A model generated the notes under the pieces. The model was not told the DNA's origin. It made no database searches and worked only from the letters and a program-made list of their open reading frames with translations. A stretch of 64,000 nt of DNA from Endozoicomonas sp965208385 (GTDB taxonomy: Bacteria; Pseudomonadota; Gammaproteobacteria; Pseudomonadales; Endozoicomonadaceae): contig CBDBOO010000093.1 in the NCBI GenBank assembly GCA_965208385.1, forward strand, positions 1-64,000. The letters are read 5' to 3'. This document shows, piece after piece, positions 1 to 9,159 of the stretch. The translations under genes and the position numbers were made by a program. Position 1 is the first letter of the stretch. Each line of letters opens with the position of its first letter.

Positions 1-737
1 GGTAGGCTTGATAAATTTACAGAACCTTTCATTACCGTTACGTTGGCTTTAAGTCTTAAACCGATACCAATGTAAACAGGTATGTTGAATTTTTCTGGGG
101 TGATGCGTATTTTTTCATAATCGACAGGATCCCCGGATTTAAGACCAAAATAATCTGCATTCTTACCACAGTTCAATCGTAACTCCTTATATTCAGCACG
201 ATCAGTTTCAGAATTTTTAAAGGTCTCAATATTGGTATCAAGGCTTGCTCTAAGAGTCCAGTTTTCATATTTATCTAGGGGGTTATTTTCTAGCACTGAC
301 CGTTCAAATGGATAACATCTATTTTCTCTAGGCTTGACGCTATCAGGGATTGATACTAGCCATGTTCCTAGAAATTGTTTATTTATTGTTTGTGTATTAA
401 CAAAGTCAATTATGACCTCATAGCTATTTCCTTCTGTACCTATATCCGCTCCAAAAGCAGGCACACCAAATTTGGCCTTTCCCGATACAAACCTTGTTGC
501 AATTCGAACTGAATTATCGGGAAGTGCGTTCAGTAAGGTTGATTTCGAAACTTTTTTGCAATTATTACCCTCCCCATCTAAAAATATGCAATTGATTTTT
601 ACACTACTAGGTTCAACAGGAATGTAACTATAGCTTGCTTGTTGTTCCGCTTCTGTTTTCCCAAACCCCAGAGGATCAAAACTTGCACACCCACTTAGTA
701 AAATCACTAATGCACCAACGGTTAAACTCTTATTCAT
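1..737 (-). CDS. Putative lipoprotein, 3' part outside window
   Basis: Reading the minus strand from the ATG at 737 gives an open frame of about 245 codons that runs off the window start. The N-terminus is a short signal peptide ending in a lipobox (LLSGC, with Cys about residue 17), so the mature protein should be a lipid-anchored envelope protein. A good ribosome site (AAGGAG) lies just upstream. The rest of the chain is polar and Asn/Lys-rich, and I recognise no domain. Base composition is AT-rich compared with the catabolic genes further right. The gene starts about 30 bp after the core-like end of an attC-like repeat, so it may be an integron cassette gene. No function can be assigned. 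Confidence 0.72.
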   Translation of the reverse strand, partial: MNKSLTVGALVILLSGCASFDPLGFGKTEAEQQASYSYIPVEPSSVKINCIFLDGEGNNCKKVSKSTLLNALPDNSVRIATRFVSGKAKFGVPAFGADIGTEGNSYEVIIDFVNTQTINKQFLGTWLVSIPDSVKPRENRCYPFERSVLENNPLDKYENWTLRASLDTNIETFKNSETDRAEYKELRLNCGKNADYFGLKSGDPVDYEKIRITPEKFNIPVYIGIGLRLKANVTVMKGSVNLSSL

Positions 738-766
738 GACGATCTCCTTTCGTAGTTTATTTTGAA

Positions 767-864
767 CTCTAACGCCGCAAACAACTGCGTAGCAAGCTGG
801 CACGTATTTTTGCGCAGCAAAAAGCGTGACAGTTTGCGGAGTCAGATTGCTTTGCCTTGTTATG
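767..864 (-). repeat. attC-like recombination site (candidate)
   Basis: On the minus strand the spacer begins ATAACAAGGC and ends GGCGTTAGAG. It contains an imperfect nested inverted repeat, including CCGCAAAC paired with GTTTGCGG and GTCACGC paired with GCGTGAC. This is the layout of an integron attC site, with a TAACAA-type left core and a GTTA-type right core. The downstream lipoprotein gene starts soon after the core, as cassette genes do. The right core deviates at one base from GTTRRRY. No integrase gene is in the window. Confidence 0.5.
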
Positions 865-867
865 AAA

Positions 868-1323
868 TTATTTGAAACCTGGAAAAACACCATGAAATAT
901 GTATGCATATTCGGCAATAACAACCATCGCCGCAATTTTACCAATGTAAGATGAATTACCTGAGTCAAAAGGCCATAATCTTTGCTCATGAAATAATGAG
1001 TCACAAGTTCTAGCTCTTGCTTTGGCTTCAGGTTCCCTCATAAACCGGTCAGTAATAGGAATGATAAGTGGCGCGGTTAATAAAAGAGGGAGAAGAAATA
1101 CTAAAAGATACTGACCTAAATCTTTCTCATCTCCTATTTGGTTATAGTGCGACAAACATGGAATGATCATTATCAATGCAATAAATATATAAAGACAGTT
1201 TAGCGCTCGGTTAAAATCTGAAAGACCAAACTGTCTTAAAGGGTCATCGATATTTAATTTGATGGCTAGCTTATTAGATAATCCGTACGATAGGGCTATG
1301 TTCCCGTCAATAGTTGGGAGCAC
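868..1323 (-). CDS. Hypothetical membrane protein, 151 aa
   Basis: A small protein with three probable membrane segments: about residues 43-58 (LNCLYIFIALIMIIP), 71-90 (a Leu/Pro-rich stretch) and 128-147. Between the second and third is a polar stretch with many Arg and Ala residues. I do not recognise the family. The stop codon lies directly beside the attC-like repeat at 767-864. Composition is AT-rich like both neighbours. It may share a cassette with the membrane protein at 1457-2101, since no attC-like site is visible in the 133 bp between them; that spacer holds only a short CCCA/TGGG hairpin. Confidence 0.6.
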   Translation of the reverse strand: MLPTIDGNIALSYGLSNKLAIKLNIDDPLRQFGLSDFNRALNCLYIFIALIMIIPCLSHYNQIGDEKDLGQYLLVFLLPLLLTAPLIIPITDRFMREPEAKARARTCDSLFHEQRLWPFDSGNSSYIGKIAAMVVIAEYAYIFHGVFPGFK

Positions 1324-1456
1324 TAAAGTCCTATAAAAACTTTATTTTCCTGCTCCACATATGGCTATTCATGAGATAGGAAGGTATCCCAGAACAAATC
1401 GCTGTTCTTTGGGCAATAAACAAATGCAATATACAAGATTTAGTCATATCTCTACT

Positions 1457-2101
1457 TTATAAGGCACGTCTGTAGCCCTGTAAACATAGGGAGTAAGCAA
1501 TGCAACTATTGGCGGGAACATAGCCGTACGATAGCCTTTCAAATTGACTTAATGTATATGAATGTAGGCTTATCTGAAACATAATGACAAACCCATAAGC
1601 TATTAAAGCAGCTTGCAAGCTATAAATTAATATATTAAAAAACAAATTAACGTTAAACCCTAAAACACCAGTCCTATAAGCGACACTAAAATCAACTTCT
1701 TTACAAGTTTCTACTTGAGGGGTAAAGATAAATTCATTCCATAGACAGCCTGCATCTAAGGTAGTTATAGATATCCCTAGAAGACACGAAATGAAAATTA
1801 AAAACTTACGCTTTTTATTTAAGAAATTGAATAAATATTGAATTTCGATATTTGAATCTAATTGTTTATTGTCTTGGTAAAGAAGTCCATTATCAGATAG
1901 TCCATGCCACGCATTTATGAAAAAAGTCCATGAAGCATTAGTCAAATACCCAACGACAAGAAAAAATAATGGATAAAGATACCAATTAGGTTTTTTCATA
2001 TACCCATTTTCAATAAACCCTATACCTAAACTGGTAGACAATATATTTGCTGATATAGAAAGCAATATAACTATTATCAATATGACCTTACTTTTATTCA
2101 C
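1457..2101 (-). CDS. Hypothetical membrane protein, 214 aa
   Basis: Begins MNKSKVILIIVILLSI, a Lys-rich start followed by a first hydrophobic segment that could be a signal anchor. Further membrane segments fall near residues 41-61, 100-118 and 150-178, giving about four helices. No family is recognised. The ATG lies 13 bp from the end of a second attC-like repeat (2115-2219), the usual spacing in an integron cassette. The last 20 residues are Cys/Tyr-rich and could be a non-native tail. Function unknown. Confidence 0.6.
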   Translation of the reverse strand: MNKSKVILIIVILLSISANILSTSLGIGFIENGYMKKPNWYLYPLFFLVVGYLTNASWTFFINAWHGLSDNGLLYQDNKQLDSNIEIQYLFNFLNKKRKFLIFISCLLGISITTLDAGCLWNEFIFTPQVETCKEVDFSVAYRTGVLGFNVNLFFNILIYSLQAALIAYGFVIMFQISLHSYTLSQFERLSYGYVPANSCIAYSLCLQGYRRAL

Positions 2102-2114
2102 TTGACTTCCTTTT

Positions 2115-2219
2115 CATAACGCTTAAGTTCAGTCGCCCGACAAAGGACCTCAAAGTATGCTCTGAGTTTAGGCAGCCTATGAGGGAATGATCGGGTCGAT
2201 TGCAACGACTTGTTGTACG
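2115..2219 (-). repeat. Second attC-like site (candidate)
   Basis: On the minus strand the segment starts with TACAACAAGTCG and ends with AAGCGTTATG. The arms carry complementary stretches (ATCGACCCGA against TCGGGCGACT) with an AACGC/GTTGC match at the outer ends. This is the nested imperfect dyad expected of attC, and GTTATGA is close to the core site. The membrane-protein gene at 1457-2101 starts immediately after it. The call rests on structure and position, not on a database match. Confidence 0.45.
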
Positions 2220-2403
2220 GACGCCCAACTCGGAGCTCCCGTCTATGGATCTAACTGTGTTCGACTGTCGTCGTTTGTATTTGAATCTCTCGATTTCTTG
2301 TCTGATCTGGCCGTTTACTTATCACTTTAACTGCCGTTTTCTTCAACATGTTATTCGATTTCTTGCCGGTTTCTAGGATTTAGATAAAGAACGACAACCA
2401 GGC

Positions 2404-3582
2404 TCAAGAGGCCAGGTTCAATTGTTCTAAATTGTTCAATATATAATGCCACGACTTGGTCGGATCTCTTCCTCGGAACAGTCGTTCTTTCGGGATTAAT
2501 AGTTTCTGGCAAGTAGAACATCGTATGTGCTCACCATAGCCTTTCTTTTCCAGATAGGTTTGCCAGTCAAAAAGGGAAGGCGCTTTTTCTACAGGGGGCT
2601 GTTTATGAGCTGCTCGTGCTCGATCCAGAGCTCTACGTTTGCCGCTGGTATAAAGCCCGTAAAAACGTAAGGTACGCTTTCCTTTATCCGGAACATGTAT
2701 TAATAACTGCCTGATGAATCCGGCGCGACTGTAGCAATGCACTTCTTGTTGCCGAGTCTGGTGACTCTGGTATTTTAGGTGCACCTTGTTGTCTGCTTCT
2801 TGAAGCTGCCCGTTGTTGATCGGCCCTCCTTTTACATAGCGTGCCAAATAGTTGATGACACCTTCACCATGCTCATAGGGTTCCATGATTTCAACGTGCC
2901 AGTTTTTGCGACCCAGCTGGTTCATTAGATTGTTGTAGACGGTCTGACTCATGTTTTCTGGTCGACGGATTGTTTGTAATTGTGATTTGAGAAAGGCACA
3001 AAGTTTGCCTCTAAAGACTCTCATAATGACACGGTAAGGCAGAAAGCATTTCTTCACTGGCTGTTTCCACTCACCTTCATCGGTGAGCCCACCTTCGGTA
3101 ATCAAACAATGAAGGTGTGGATGCAGACTTAAGTTACGCCCCCATGTGTGCAGATTAAGAAGAAACCCAGTATCGGCGCCTAAATATTTCTTATCTCTGA
3201 AGAGTTCCTTAAGCGTCTCGCTCGCTGCTTTGAAAAGAAGGTCTGTCATCAGGCTGGTGTTCATTAGCCAGAGTTCATTCAATTCGTGAGGCATTGTGAA
3301 AACAAGGTGACGATGTGCGGTGTCAATCAGCAAGTGTTTCTTGCTGTCGAGCCATCGCTCCACTTGAATTTTATTGCATTGCGGACAATTTCTGTGTCGG
3401 CAAGAGTTGTAACAGATCTTTTCGACATGCCCGTCAGGGCAGGCTTGTATGTGCCCACCCATAGCAGCAGTTCGACAAGCGATGAAATCGTTAGCGGCTT
3501 TATAGTGATGCAGTGGTAGTTTTTTATTTTTGGTATAGTCTTCGAATGACTGTCTGAAAATGCTTTGAACGGTCGTACCCAT
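2404..3582 (-). CDS. tnpA: IS91-family transposase (HUH/Y2 Rep type)
   Basis: A 392-residue rolling-circle transposase of the IS91 family. The N-terminal third carries a Cys/His zinc-binding region (CPDGH, CRHRNCPQC). The HUH metal-binding motif is in the segment SLHPHLHCL, and the catalytic tyrosine region is NYLARYVKGG, with two Tyr residues four apart. IS91 elements have no inverted repeats and cause no target duplication, so the element ends cannot be set from this sequence. They probably lie in the AT-rich flanks 2222-2403 and 3583-3760. The frame looks intact. Such elements can carry neighbouring DNA by one-ended transposition, which is relevant beside the cassette-like genes. Confidence 0.9.
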   Translation of the reverse strand: MGTTVQSIFRQSFEDYTKNKKLPLHHYKAANDFIACRTAAMGGHIQACPDGHVEKICYNSCRHRNCPQCNKIQVERWLDSKKHLLIDTAHRHLVFTMPHELNELWLMNTSLMTDLLFKAASETLKELFRDKKYLGADTGFLLNLHTWGRNLSLHPHLHCLITEGGLTDEGEWKQPVKKCFLPYRVIMRVFRGKLCAFLKSQLQTIRRPENMSQTVYNNLMNQLGRKNWHVEIMEPYEHGEGVINYLARYVKGGPINNGQLQEADNKVHLKYQSHQTRQQEVHCYSRAGFIRQLLIHVPDKGKRTLRFYGLYTSGKRRALDRARAAHKQPPVEKAPSLFDWQTYLEKKGYGEHIRCSTCQKLLIPKERLFRGRDPTKSWHYILNNLEQLNLAS

Positions 3583-3930
3583 AGAGAGCCAAGTTTGTTT
3601 TGGAGTCTCTCAGGATAGAACACAATCCCGCCATCAGGTTTCCCCAGCGATAGCTGGCGCGTACAACAGCTGCTTATACGACTTCAGTTCGCATAAGATA
3701 CTATAGATTTATTATACGAACACTTTTTATCCCTTGTCCTGCAAGGCCTTCAAGATGCTACCGACTTAACCTGTCTTATTACAGGGTTCGCATTTCGTTA
3801 TTTGTATATTTTTCGCTTAAGTAACGAGATATCTCTAAAATCAATTTTTGCCCTGCTTTTTCATAGAGTTACCGGATTCTTGAAAATTTACTTATACGAA
3901 CTGTTTTTGCTGCATTCAGTTGCTCTCCCT
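3583..3930. other. Spacer without a supported gene
   Basis: AT-rich sequence between the IS91 transposase and the repeat block. It probably includes one IS91 end. The open frame at 3802-3987 has no coding signature, and its C-terminus runs into the repeated hairpin sequence. I see nothing else identifiable. Confidence 0.5.
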
Positions 3931-3936
3931 GCAAGA

Positions 3937-4396
3937 TGGATTCCGTGGCCCACACGGAATGACGGCGATAAAAGTCGCGATATCTGAAATCCATCTTTTG
4001 CCGTTGAGTGAGATTTAGCTTCACTTCCCTGTGTTTTGGATTCCGTGGTCCACACGGAATGACGGCGGTGTGGCGGCGGTGTGGCGGCGGTGTGGCGGCG
4101 GTGTGGCGGCGGTGTGGCGGCGCACGGAACGACGGTGGGAGTGTTGGCGACTTTCGGAATCCATCTTTTGCTGTTGAGTGAGGTTTAGCTTCACTTCCCT
4201 GTGTTTTGGATTCCTGGAATTTAAGTAATAAGCTCCACACGGAATGACGGCGGTGTGGCGGCTCCGCACGAAATGACGGCGGGAGTGTTGGCGACTTTCG
4301 GAATCCATCTTTCGCTGTGAGTGTGGTTTAGCTTCACATCCCTGTGTTTTGGATTCCTGGAATTTAAGTAATAAGCACCACACGGAATGACGGCGG
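3937..4396. repeat. REP-like palindromic repeat cluster
   Basis: Four copies of a hairpin-forming motif of the type GGATTCC...CACGGAATGACGG occur at about 3937-3966, 4038-4068, 4207-4252 and 4350-4396. They are separated by near-identical linkers (ATCCATCTTTTGC..GAGTG..TTTAGCTTCAC..CCTGTGTTTT). The last two copies carry an extra TGGAATTTAAGTAATAAGC inside the loop. The stem is ATTCCGTG/CACGGAAT. Minus-strand open frames across this block are by-products of the repeats. This resembles intergenic REP/BIME-like arrays. Confidence 0.7.
4068..4122. repeat. Tandem 11-bp repeat, five copies
   Basis: Five exact copies of GTGTGGCGGCG lie inside the REP-like cluster, apparently expanded from the GACGGCGG end of one hairpin. 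The copy number probably varies between strains by slippage. Confidence 0.9.
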
Positions 4397-4896
4397 TAAA
4401 ACAGACACCCAAAATAACGATAATAAAAAAAACGCCAACCGTCGTTTGTTAATGCCGTTGTAACAATGAGCAGAATTGCAAAATAGAAATGGAAAGCTGG
4501 AATAAAATGGGAAATACGCTGAAATCAGCAAAATTCAGACACGCTACCGCTCCGGGATTTGATGGACTGAGGCAGTCAATGAGCTGATTCCCTAAGGCTC
4601 GTTATTATTTTTGTAGAATGATACTGCCTTTTATTGAAGGATTTATGAAGGAAAATTTCAATTTCCGACAGAAATATACCTGCATTGTGGAATTGATCGC
4701 TTTCTCGAGTTCTATTAGATTACTTTTGTTCTTATCTTTTTGGTTTTGCCATCCAATAAAGTCTGGTCAATACGGGCGTGCGGAATTATGGGTATTGGAA
4801 AAAGTTTGGAGCAATACTATTTTTATTAATTTTTTCTAAAGCATTCTATGGCTTTGGTTTGGAAACCATTCAACCAGCAACGGATGCCAGTGCAAT
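4397..4896. other. 500-bp spacer, no supported gene
   Basis: Sequence between the repeat cluster and the symporter gene. The plus-strand open frame at 4618-4839 (73 codons) has no visible ribosome site, no recognised family and a hydrophobic composition expected from AT-rich DNA, so it is not called. No terminator with a clear T-run was found. Confidence 0.5.
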
Positions 4897-6345
4897 TTAA
4901 TCGTCTGAAGCTGATCGTGACTCGAGATTATAAGTGAAGCAGAACTGCACAAATATCATTATGGCGATATTTGCCGCCAGGGCAATCAGGCCGATATTGA
5001 TGCCCGATAGTTGCGGGACACCCTGAACCAGGCCAGCCACCAGTATCAGCAGGCCTGTTATCAATCCTGAAAGTACTGACACTGCATTGACTCTGCGCCA
5101 GTGCAAGGCAATCACAAATGACGGGAAACACTGAACCAGCAGTTCAAGCTTTAATTCAATCAACCGCCATAGCGTGATATCTCTGTTCATGGCTGCCAGT
5201 ACCACCAGAATCATAACGCCAATGGCAATGAAATGATCTTTACCCAGGCTGTTGCGGGCAGACTGTTCTGGCAGGTCATGCCTTAACATGGACACCAGGG
5301 ACAGCAGAACGGAATCTGCCGTAGACATAATAGCGGCCAGAATCGCTAATAAAATCATAGCGGCGGCAATGCTGTTCCAGGTGCTGCTTTCTGCCCAGAG
5401 CTCCAGCAGGGTGGGAATGACCTGATCGATATTGGCGATGGGGCTTTCTGCCAGCAGCACAATACTGCTCCAGCCTACAAAAAGAACAATCAGATTTGTC
5501 ACTACGCCAAGTAACGCCAGACATCCAAAAGACTGATTTAATTCTTTCATGCTTGCGGAAGCAAAAATCCGCTGCAGGGTTTGTGGGTAGACTACAACAG
5601 ATAATCCCCCCAGTAGCATAACGCCCAGCCATTTCAGCTGAATAGCTGTATTGGGGATCGGCAGGCTTTCCGGTTTCAGTTTTGCTACGCCTTCTCCAAT
5701 AGCAGTAAAGCCTCCGGTATTATCCAGCAACCAGACAACCATAAACAGAGACCCAATACACATGACCAATCCTTGAAATACATCGGTCCAGGCTACGGCT
5801 CTGAGACCTCCCATGGAGTCATAAATAAGAATCACCAGGGCAAATACAACAATGCCCCAGCGATAGGGAATGTTGCCTTTGCTGAGCACTTCAAGAATTT
5901 CTCCTGCGGCTTTCAACTGGGCAAACAGGAAATTGCCCATGGCAATACAAAGACAGATGGCAACTATTTTTCTAAGGAAAACAGCAGAAAACCGGCTTTT
6001 GAATCGGTATCTCAGCCAGTCACCGGGGGTAATGAAGCGGTGTTTTATAGCAAGAGGTCTCAACTTTGGGGCCAGCATATGAAAACTGAAAGCAACGGCA
6101 ACCCAGAGTGCAATCCCAATCACCCAGTGAAATCCCATTTTATACGCCTGACCAGCGTACCCCAACAGACTGTTTCCGCTGAAGGTGGTAGCGTAGAGCG
6201 TCAGAAACAGTACCAGAAAGCCCAGTGATCTGTCGGCCAGGTAATGTTCTTCGGCATCCGCTCTGGCCATGCTTTTTCTGGCTCGGATACACAGAGGAAT
6301 CAGTGTCAGAAAATAGCCGGCAATCAGCAGACCCGTCATTGTCAT
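4897..6345 (-). CDS. Sodium:solute symporter (SSS family)
   Basis: A 482-residue inner-membrane transporter with about 13 hydrophobic segments and the SSS hallmark region near the N-terminus (TTFSGNSLLGYAGQAYKMG). A conserved GGLRAVAWTD motif lies near residue 200. Family members couple sodium to uptake of organic acids, amino acids or sugars; the substrate cannot be read from sequence. The start at 6345 is chosen because its ATG overlaps the stop of the small upstream gene (ATGA), giving translational coupling; the longer frame to 6381 would overlap that gene. It is divergent from the AraC regulator and the acyl-CoA catabolic operon, so uptake of the operon's substrate is plausible but unproven. 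Confidence 0.88.
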   Translation of the reverse strand: MTMTGLLIAGYFLTLIPLCIRARKSMARADAEEHYLADRSLGFLVLFLTLYATTFSGNSLLGYAGQAYKMGFHWVIGIALWVAVAFSFHMLAPKLRPLAIKHRFITPGDWLRYRFKSRFSAVFLRKIVAICLCIAMGNFLFAQLKAAGEILEVLSKGNIPYRWGIVVFALVILIYDSMGGLRAVAWTDVFQGLVMCIGSLFMVVWLLDNTGGFTAIGEGVAKLKPESLPIPNTAIQLKWLGVMLLGGLSVVVYPQTLQRIFASASMKELNQSFGCLALLGVVTNLIVLFVGWSSIVLLAESPIANIDQVIPTLLELWAESSTWNSIAAAMILLAILAAIMSTADSVLLSLVSMLRHDLPEQSARNSLGKDHFIAIGVMILVVLAAMNRDITLWRLIELKLELLVQCFPSFVIALHWRRVNAVSVLSGLITGLLILVAGLVQGVPQLSGINIGLIALAANIAIMIFVQFCFTYNLESRSASDD

Positions 6346-6557
6346 GGCCTGTCTACCTCGGAATGGTCTGCTGTCAGCCATAAGTAAAAGTTAATAAGGC
6401 TCACCAGGATATAGCAACCCAGGGCTGTCAATACCCAGTCCGGATAACCCAGAATTAATTCAGGGCTGACGTTTTTGTCTCGATACCAGGGAATTGAGAA
6501 GATAAGCAGGAGTGCGGTGATAGAGTATAGAAATAGCCGAAGATGATTATTATTCAT
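6342..6557 (-). CDS. Small two-helix protein paired with symporter
   Basis: A 71-residue protein with two membrane segments (about 7-24 and 42-62) separated by a short loop containing IPWYRD and a YPDW motif. Small proteins of this topology (DUF3311- or DUF997/YhdT-like) are commonly encoded directly upstream of SSS symporters. I place it in that group by topology and position rather than by clear sequence match. Its stop overlaps the symporter start by the ATGA arrangement, so the two form one transcription unit. It may help assembly or function of the symporter. Confidence 0.72.
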   Translation of the reverse strand: MNNNHLRLFLYSITALLLIFSIPWYRDKNVSPELILGYPDWVLTALGCYILVSLINFYLWLTADHSEVDRP

Positions 6558-6764
6558 AGTATTTCGAAACTGTCTGGTTAGATTAAAAATAGCACAGCAA
6601 TATCAATTTACTGGTAATCAGTGCGCCAAATCATGGACACCAGTCAGTCGTGATCACGGTTTGACATTAACAGCAGACACGGGCGAGGTTGTATCAGTGA
6701 TGAAATAGAATCTTTTTTATAGTATTTTGCAGGCTGAAGATGAGGTGTAGCCTGATGATCTTGG

Positions 6765-7778
6765 ATGACAATGAAGAATAAAAATCCAGACTGGAGTGTC
6801 CGTTCAGGATATGTCGATACAATTCTCAAGATTGCCGGACAGCTGGGGGTTTCCAGTGGCTGGCTACAAAAAGAAGTGGCGCTGGATGATGGCTGGAACA
6901 GCAAACCGGATCGCCGGTTGCCGGTTCAGATTGTGTACGACCTTACCAGGCTTACGGCGGTTGAAACGGGGAATGAGAACATTGGTTTGTATTTGGGGCG
7001 AGCTAATTACCTCAATATCGTTAACTTGCTGCTCTATCTGTCAACGCTCTGTAATTCTTTACGACAATGGCTTAATTTGATGCCCAGCGTACTGGAAATG
7101 TCTGGCGACATAGGCGAAACCGCTATTGTCCGGGAGGGAGACCTGATAGGCGTTGAATGGCGTCCTCTGGTGCCTTTATCGGTGAGTGATCGTTACATTA
7201 TCGATATGATTCTCAGCACCTCAGTGTCTATTCTGGGCAGTATCTGCTACCAGCCCATTGTGGTTAAGCACGCCAGATTTACCTATCCGGAACCCGCCGA
7301 TACCCGGTTACTTCAACAATGTTTTGGTTCTGAGCTTTCCTTTGATCAATCCAGTAGTTGTATTTATGTGGATATTGAATCACTGGATTATCGCCTTATT
7401 GAACCGGATTCCGAGCTTTCGGATGAAGTGACGTCCACCTGGCAGCGTGTGGTGGGTCATGATGTCAGTGATGAGTTTATTGGTTGTCTCAGGCGCGTTA
7501 TTCTCAGTGAAATGCCCACCGGTCAGATGACCATAGACAGTATTGCCAGAGAGTTGGGCGTATCCCGGCGCACCTTGCAGCGGCGATTATCTGACAGGAA
7601 ATCCAGTTTTCTTCATGAGGTGCAGGAACTGAGGGCCGGAATGGCGAAACAGCTGCTGGCGGATAAACGAATGGGCATTACCGAAATTGCTTTCCTTCTG
7701 GGATATTCCGATTCGTCTTCATTTTCTTCAGCCTTTAAGGGCTGGTTTGGTGTATCTCCCAGAGATTACCGGCACTGA
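6765..7778 (+). CDS. AraC-family regulator with N-terminal sensor
   Basis: 337 residues. The first 200 or so form a ligand-sensing region of the type found in OruR-like AraC proteins. The C-terminus carries two helix-turn-helix motifs (IDSIARELGVSRRTLQRRL and ITEIAFLLGYSDSSSFSSAF) ending in the family signature FGVSPRDYR. An alternative start exists two codons in (6771). It reads toward the catabolic operon that begins 170 bp downstream and is divergent from the symporter, so it is the likely activator of both. In Pseudomonas the analogous atu operon is controlled by a TetR protein (AtuR), so this would be a regulator swap. Confidence 0.88.
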   Translation: MTMKNKNPDWSVRSGYVDTILKIAGQLGVSSGWLQKEVALDDGWNSKPDRRLPVQIVYDLTRLTAVETGNENIGLYLGRANYLNIVNLLLYLSTLCNSLRQWLNLMPSVLEMSGDIGETAIVREGDLIGVEWRPLVPLSVSDRYIIDMILSTSVSILGSICYQPIVVKHARFTYPEPADTRLLQQCFGSELSFDQSSSCIYVDIESLDYRLIEPDSELSDEVTSTWQRVVGHDVSDEFIGCLRRVILSEMPTGQMTIDSIARELGVSRRTLQRRLSDRKSSFLHEVQELRAGMAKQLLADKRMGITEIAFLLGYSDSSSFSSAFKGWFGVSPRDYRH

Positions 7779-7947
7779 TTGTATTTTCATTTCCGGTTTC
7801 TATTCGGTTTTTCTGCTCTGCGCCTTCATTGGCATCAAAGCCATAAATATTGGCACCAAATCCCAAGCTTCCTGTCTGGAAGCATCATATATTGCTTTCA
7901 GTGATTACTAAAAAAATAAAACTCCGGAACGAATCACAGGAGACTCT

Positions 7948-9123
7948 ATGTCATTAAGTTTTGACAGTGCCCGTTTACCCAATCCAGCCCTGACGTCTGA
8001 ACACGAAGAATGGCGGACTCAGCTTCGTAAATTTATTGATGCAGAGATTGCTCCCTATTTTGATGACTGGGATGAAGCGGGCCAGTTGCCAGATGATCTG
8101 TGGGCAAAAGCGGCCGATGTTGGCTTGTTGCAACTGGGTTATCCGGAGCAATATGGCGGTATTTCTGACGGCATAGATATTTATTATTCATGGATAGTGG
8201 CTGAGGAATTTGCCCGCATTGGTTCTGCCGGGGGCATTGCCAGCACACTATTAATCCATGGTATTGGTTTGCCTCCGGTGAGTAACTTCGCCAGTGCGGA
8301 AATAAAACAGGAAGTGGTTCCACAGGTTCTGTCCGGTGAAAAACGTATTTCCCTGGCGATTACCGAACCTTCCGGCGGTTCGGATGTGGCCAGTATAAAA
8401 ACCACTGCAGTAAAAGACGGTGATGATTACATCGTTAATGGCAGTAAAACCTTCATATCCGGAGGAATGGGTGCCCACTGGTTCAGCACCGCCGTTCGTA
8501 CGGGGGGCGATGGTGCAGGGGGTGTTTCCATGCTGTTGATTCCCGCTGATCTTGAAGGTGTGTCCCGCACGCCACTGGATAAAAAGCAGGGCTGGTGGTG
8601 TTCAGACACGGCCACTATTTATTTCGACAATGTCCGGGTGCCTGCGGGCAATATTATTGGTGGTGAAGGTGCCGGTTTTCTGGTGATCATGAATAATTTC
8701 AACAGCGAACGCATGGCCATGATCTTCAATATGGAAGGTTGTGCCAGAGCCTGTCTTGAAGAAGCAGTGGACTGGGCGAGAGAACGAAAAACCTTTGGTA
8801 AAAAACTGACTGGGCACCAGGTGATCCGACACAAAATCACCCAGATGAAACAGCGTATTAATGCCACCCAGGCTTATATCCAGTTCTGTTGCCGAGAAAT
8901 CGAAACAGGACAGCCAAACTTTGGTGATATCGCCATGCTGAAAGTACAGGCCAGTGAAACCATGGAGTTCTGTGCAAGGGAAGCCAGCCAGATTCTCGGT
9001 GGTGCCAGTTATATTCGGGGTAACAGGGTGGAGCGGATTTATCGTGAAGTCCGGGTGAACGCCATTGGTGGTGGCTCGGAAGAAATTATGCGGGAACTGG
9101 CTTCCAGGCAATATCAAATTTAA
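7948..9123 (+). CDS. Acyl-CoA dehydrogenase, AtuD-like
   Basis: A flavoprotein of 391 residues that introduces a 2,3 double bond into an acyl-CoA. Family motifs are clear: SLAITEPSGGSDVASIKT in the FAD/substrate domain, an NGSKTFISGG segment, and a C-terminal block ending GGGSEEIMRELASRQ. AGGAGA lies 6 bp before the ATG. It is the first gene of the operon, followed 36 bp later by a second dehydrogenase. Given AtuA-, AtuC- and AtuF-like genes downstream, a citronellyl-CoA or related branched acyl-CoA dehydrogenase role is the best guess; specificity cannot be read from sequence. Confidence 0.88.
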   Translation: MSLSFDSARLPNPALTSEHEEWRTQLRKFIDAEIAPYFDDWDEAGQLPDDLWAKAADVGLLQLGYPEQYGGISDGIDIYYSWIVAEEFARIGSAGGIASTLLIHGIGLPPVSNFASAEIKQEVVPQVLSGEKRISLAITEPSGGSDVASIKTTAVKDGDDYIVNGSKTFISGGMGAHWFSTAVRTGGDGAGGVSMLLIPADLEGVSRTPLDKKQGWWCSDTATIYFDNVRVPAGNIIGGEGAGFLVIMNNFNSERMAMIFNMEGCARACLEEAVDWARERKTFGKKLTGHQVIRHKITQMKQRINATQAYIQFCCREIETGQPNFGDIAMLKVQASETMEFCAREASQILGGASYIRGNRVERIYREVRVNAIGGGSEEIMRELASRQYQI

Positions 9124-9159
9124 TCCAGGTTTAACAAGATCTAAATAAGGATGCGTGTG

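Noticed and set aside
3869..4412. Overlapping minus-strand frames rich in His, Arg and Pro
   Set aside because: They are translations of the REP-like hairpins and the 11-bp tandem array.
4618..4839. 73-codon plus-strand open frame
   Set aside because: No ribosome site, no recognisable family, AT-rich hydrophobic composition typical of chance frames.
8602..9117. Long antisense open frames under the dehydrogenase genes (also 9301-10011, 11422-12147, 17373-18131)
   Set aside because: They are shadows of well-supported genes on the other strand and show no domain signature.
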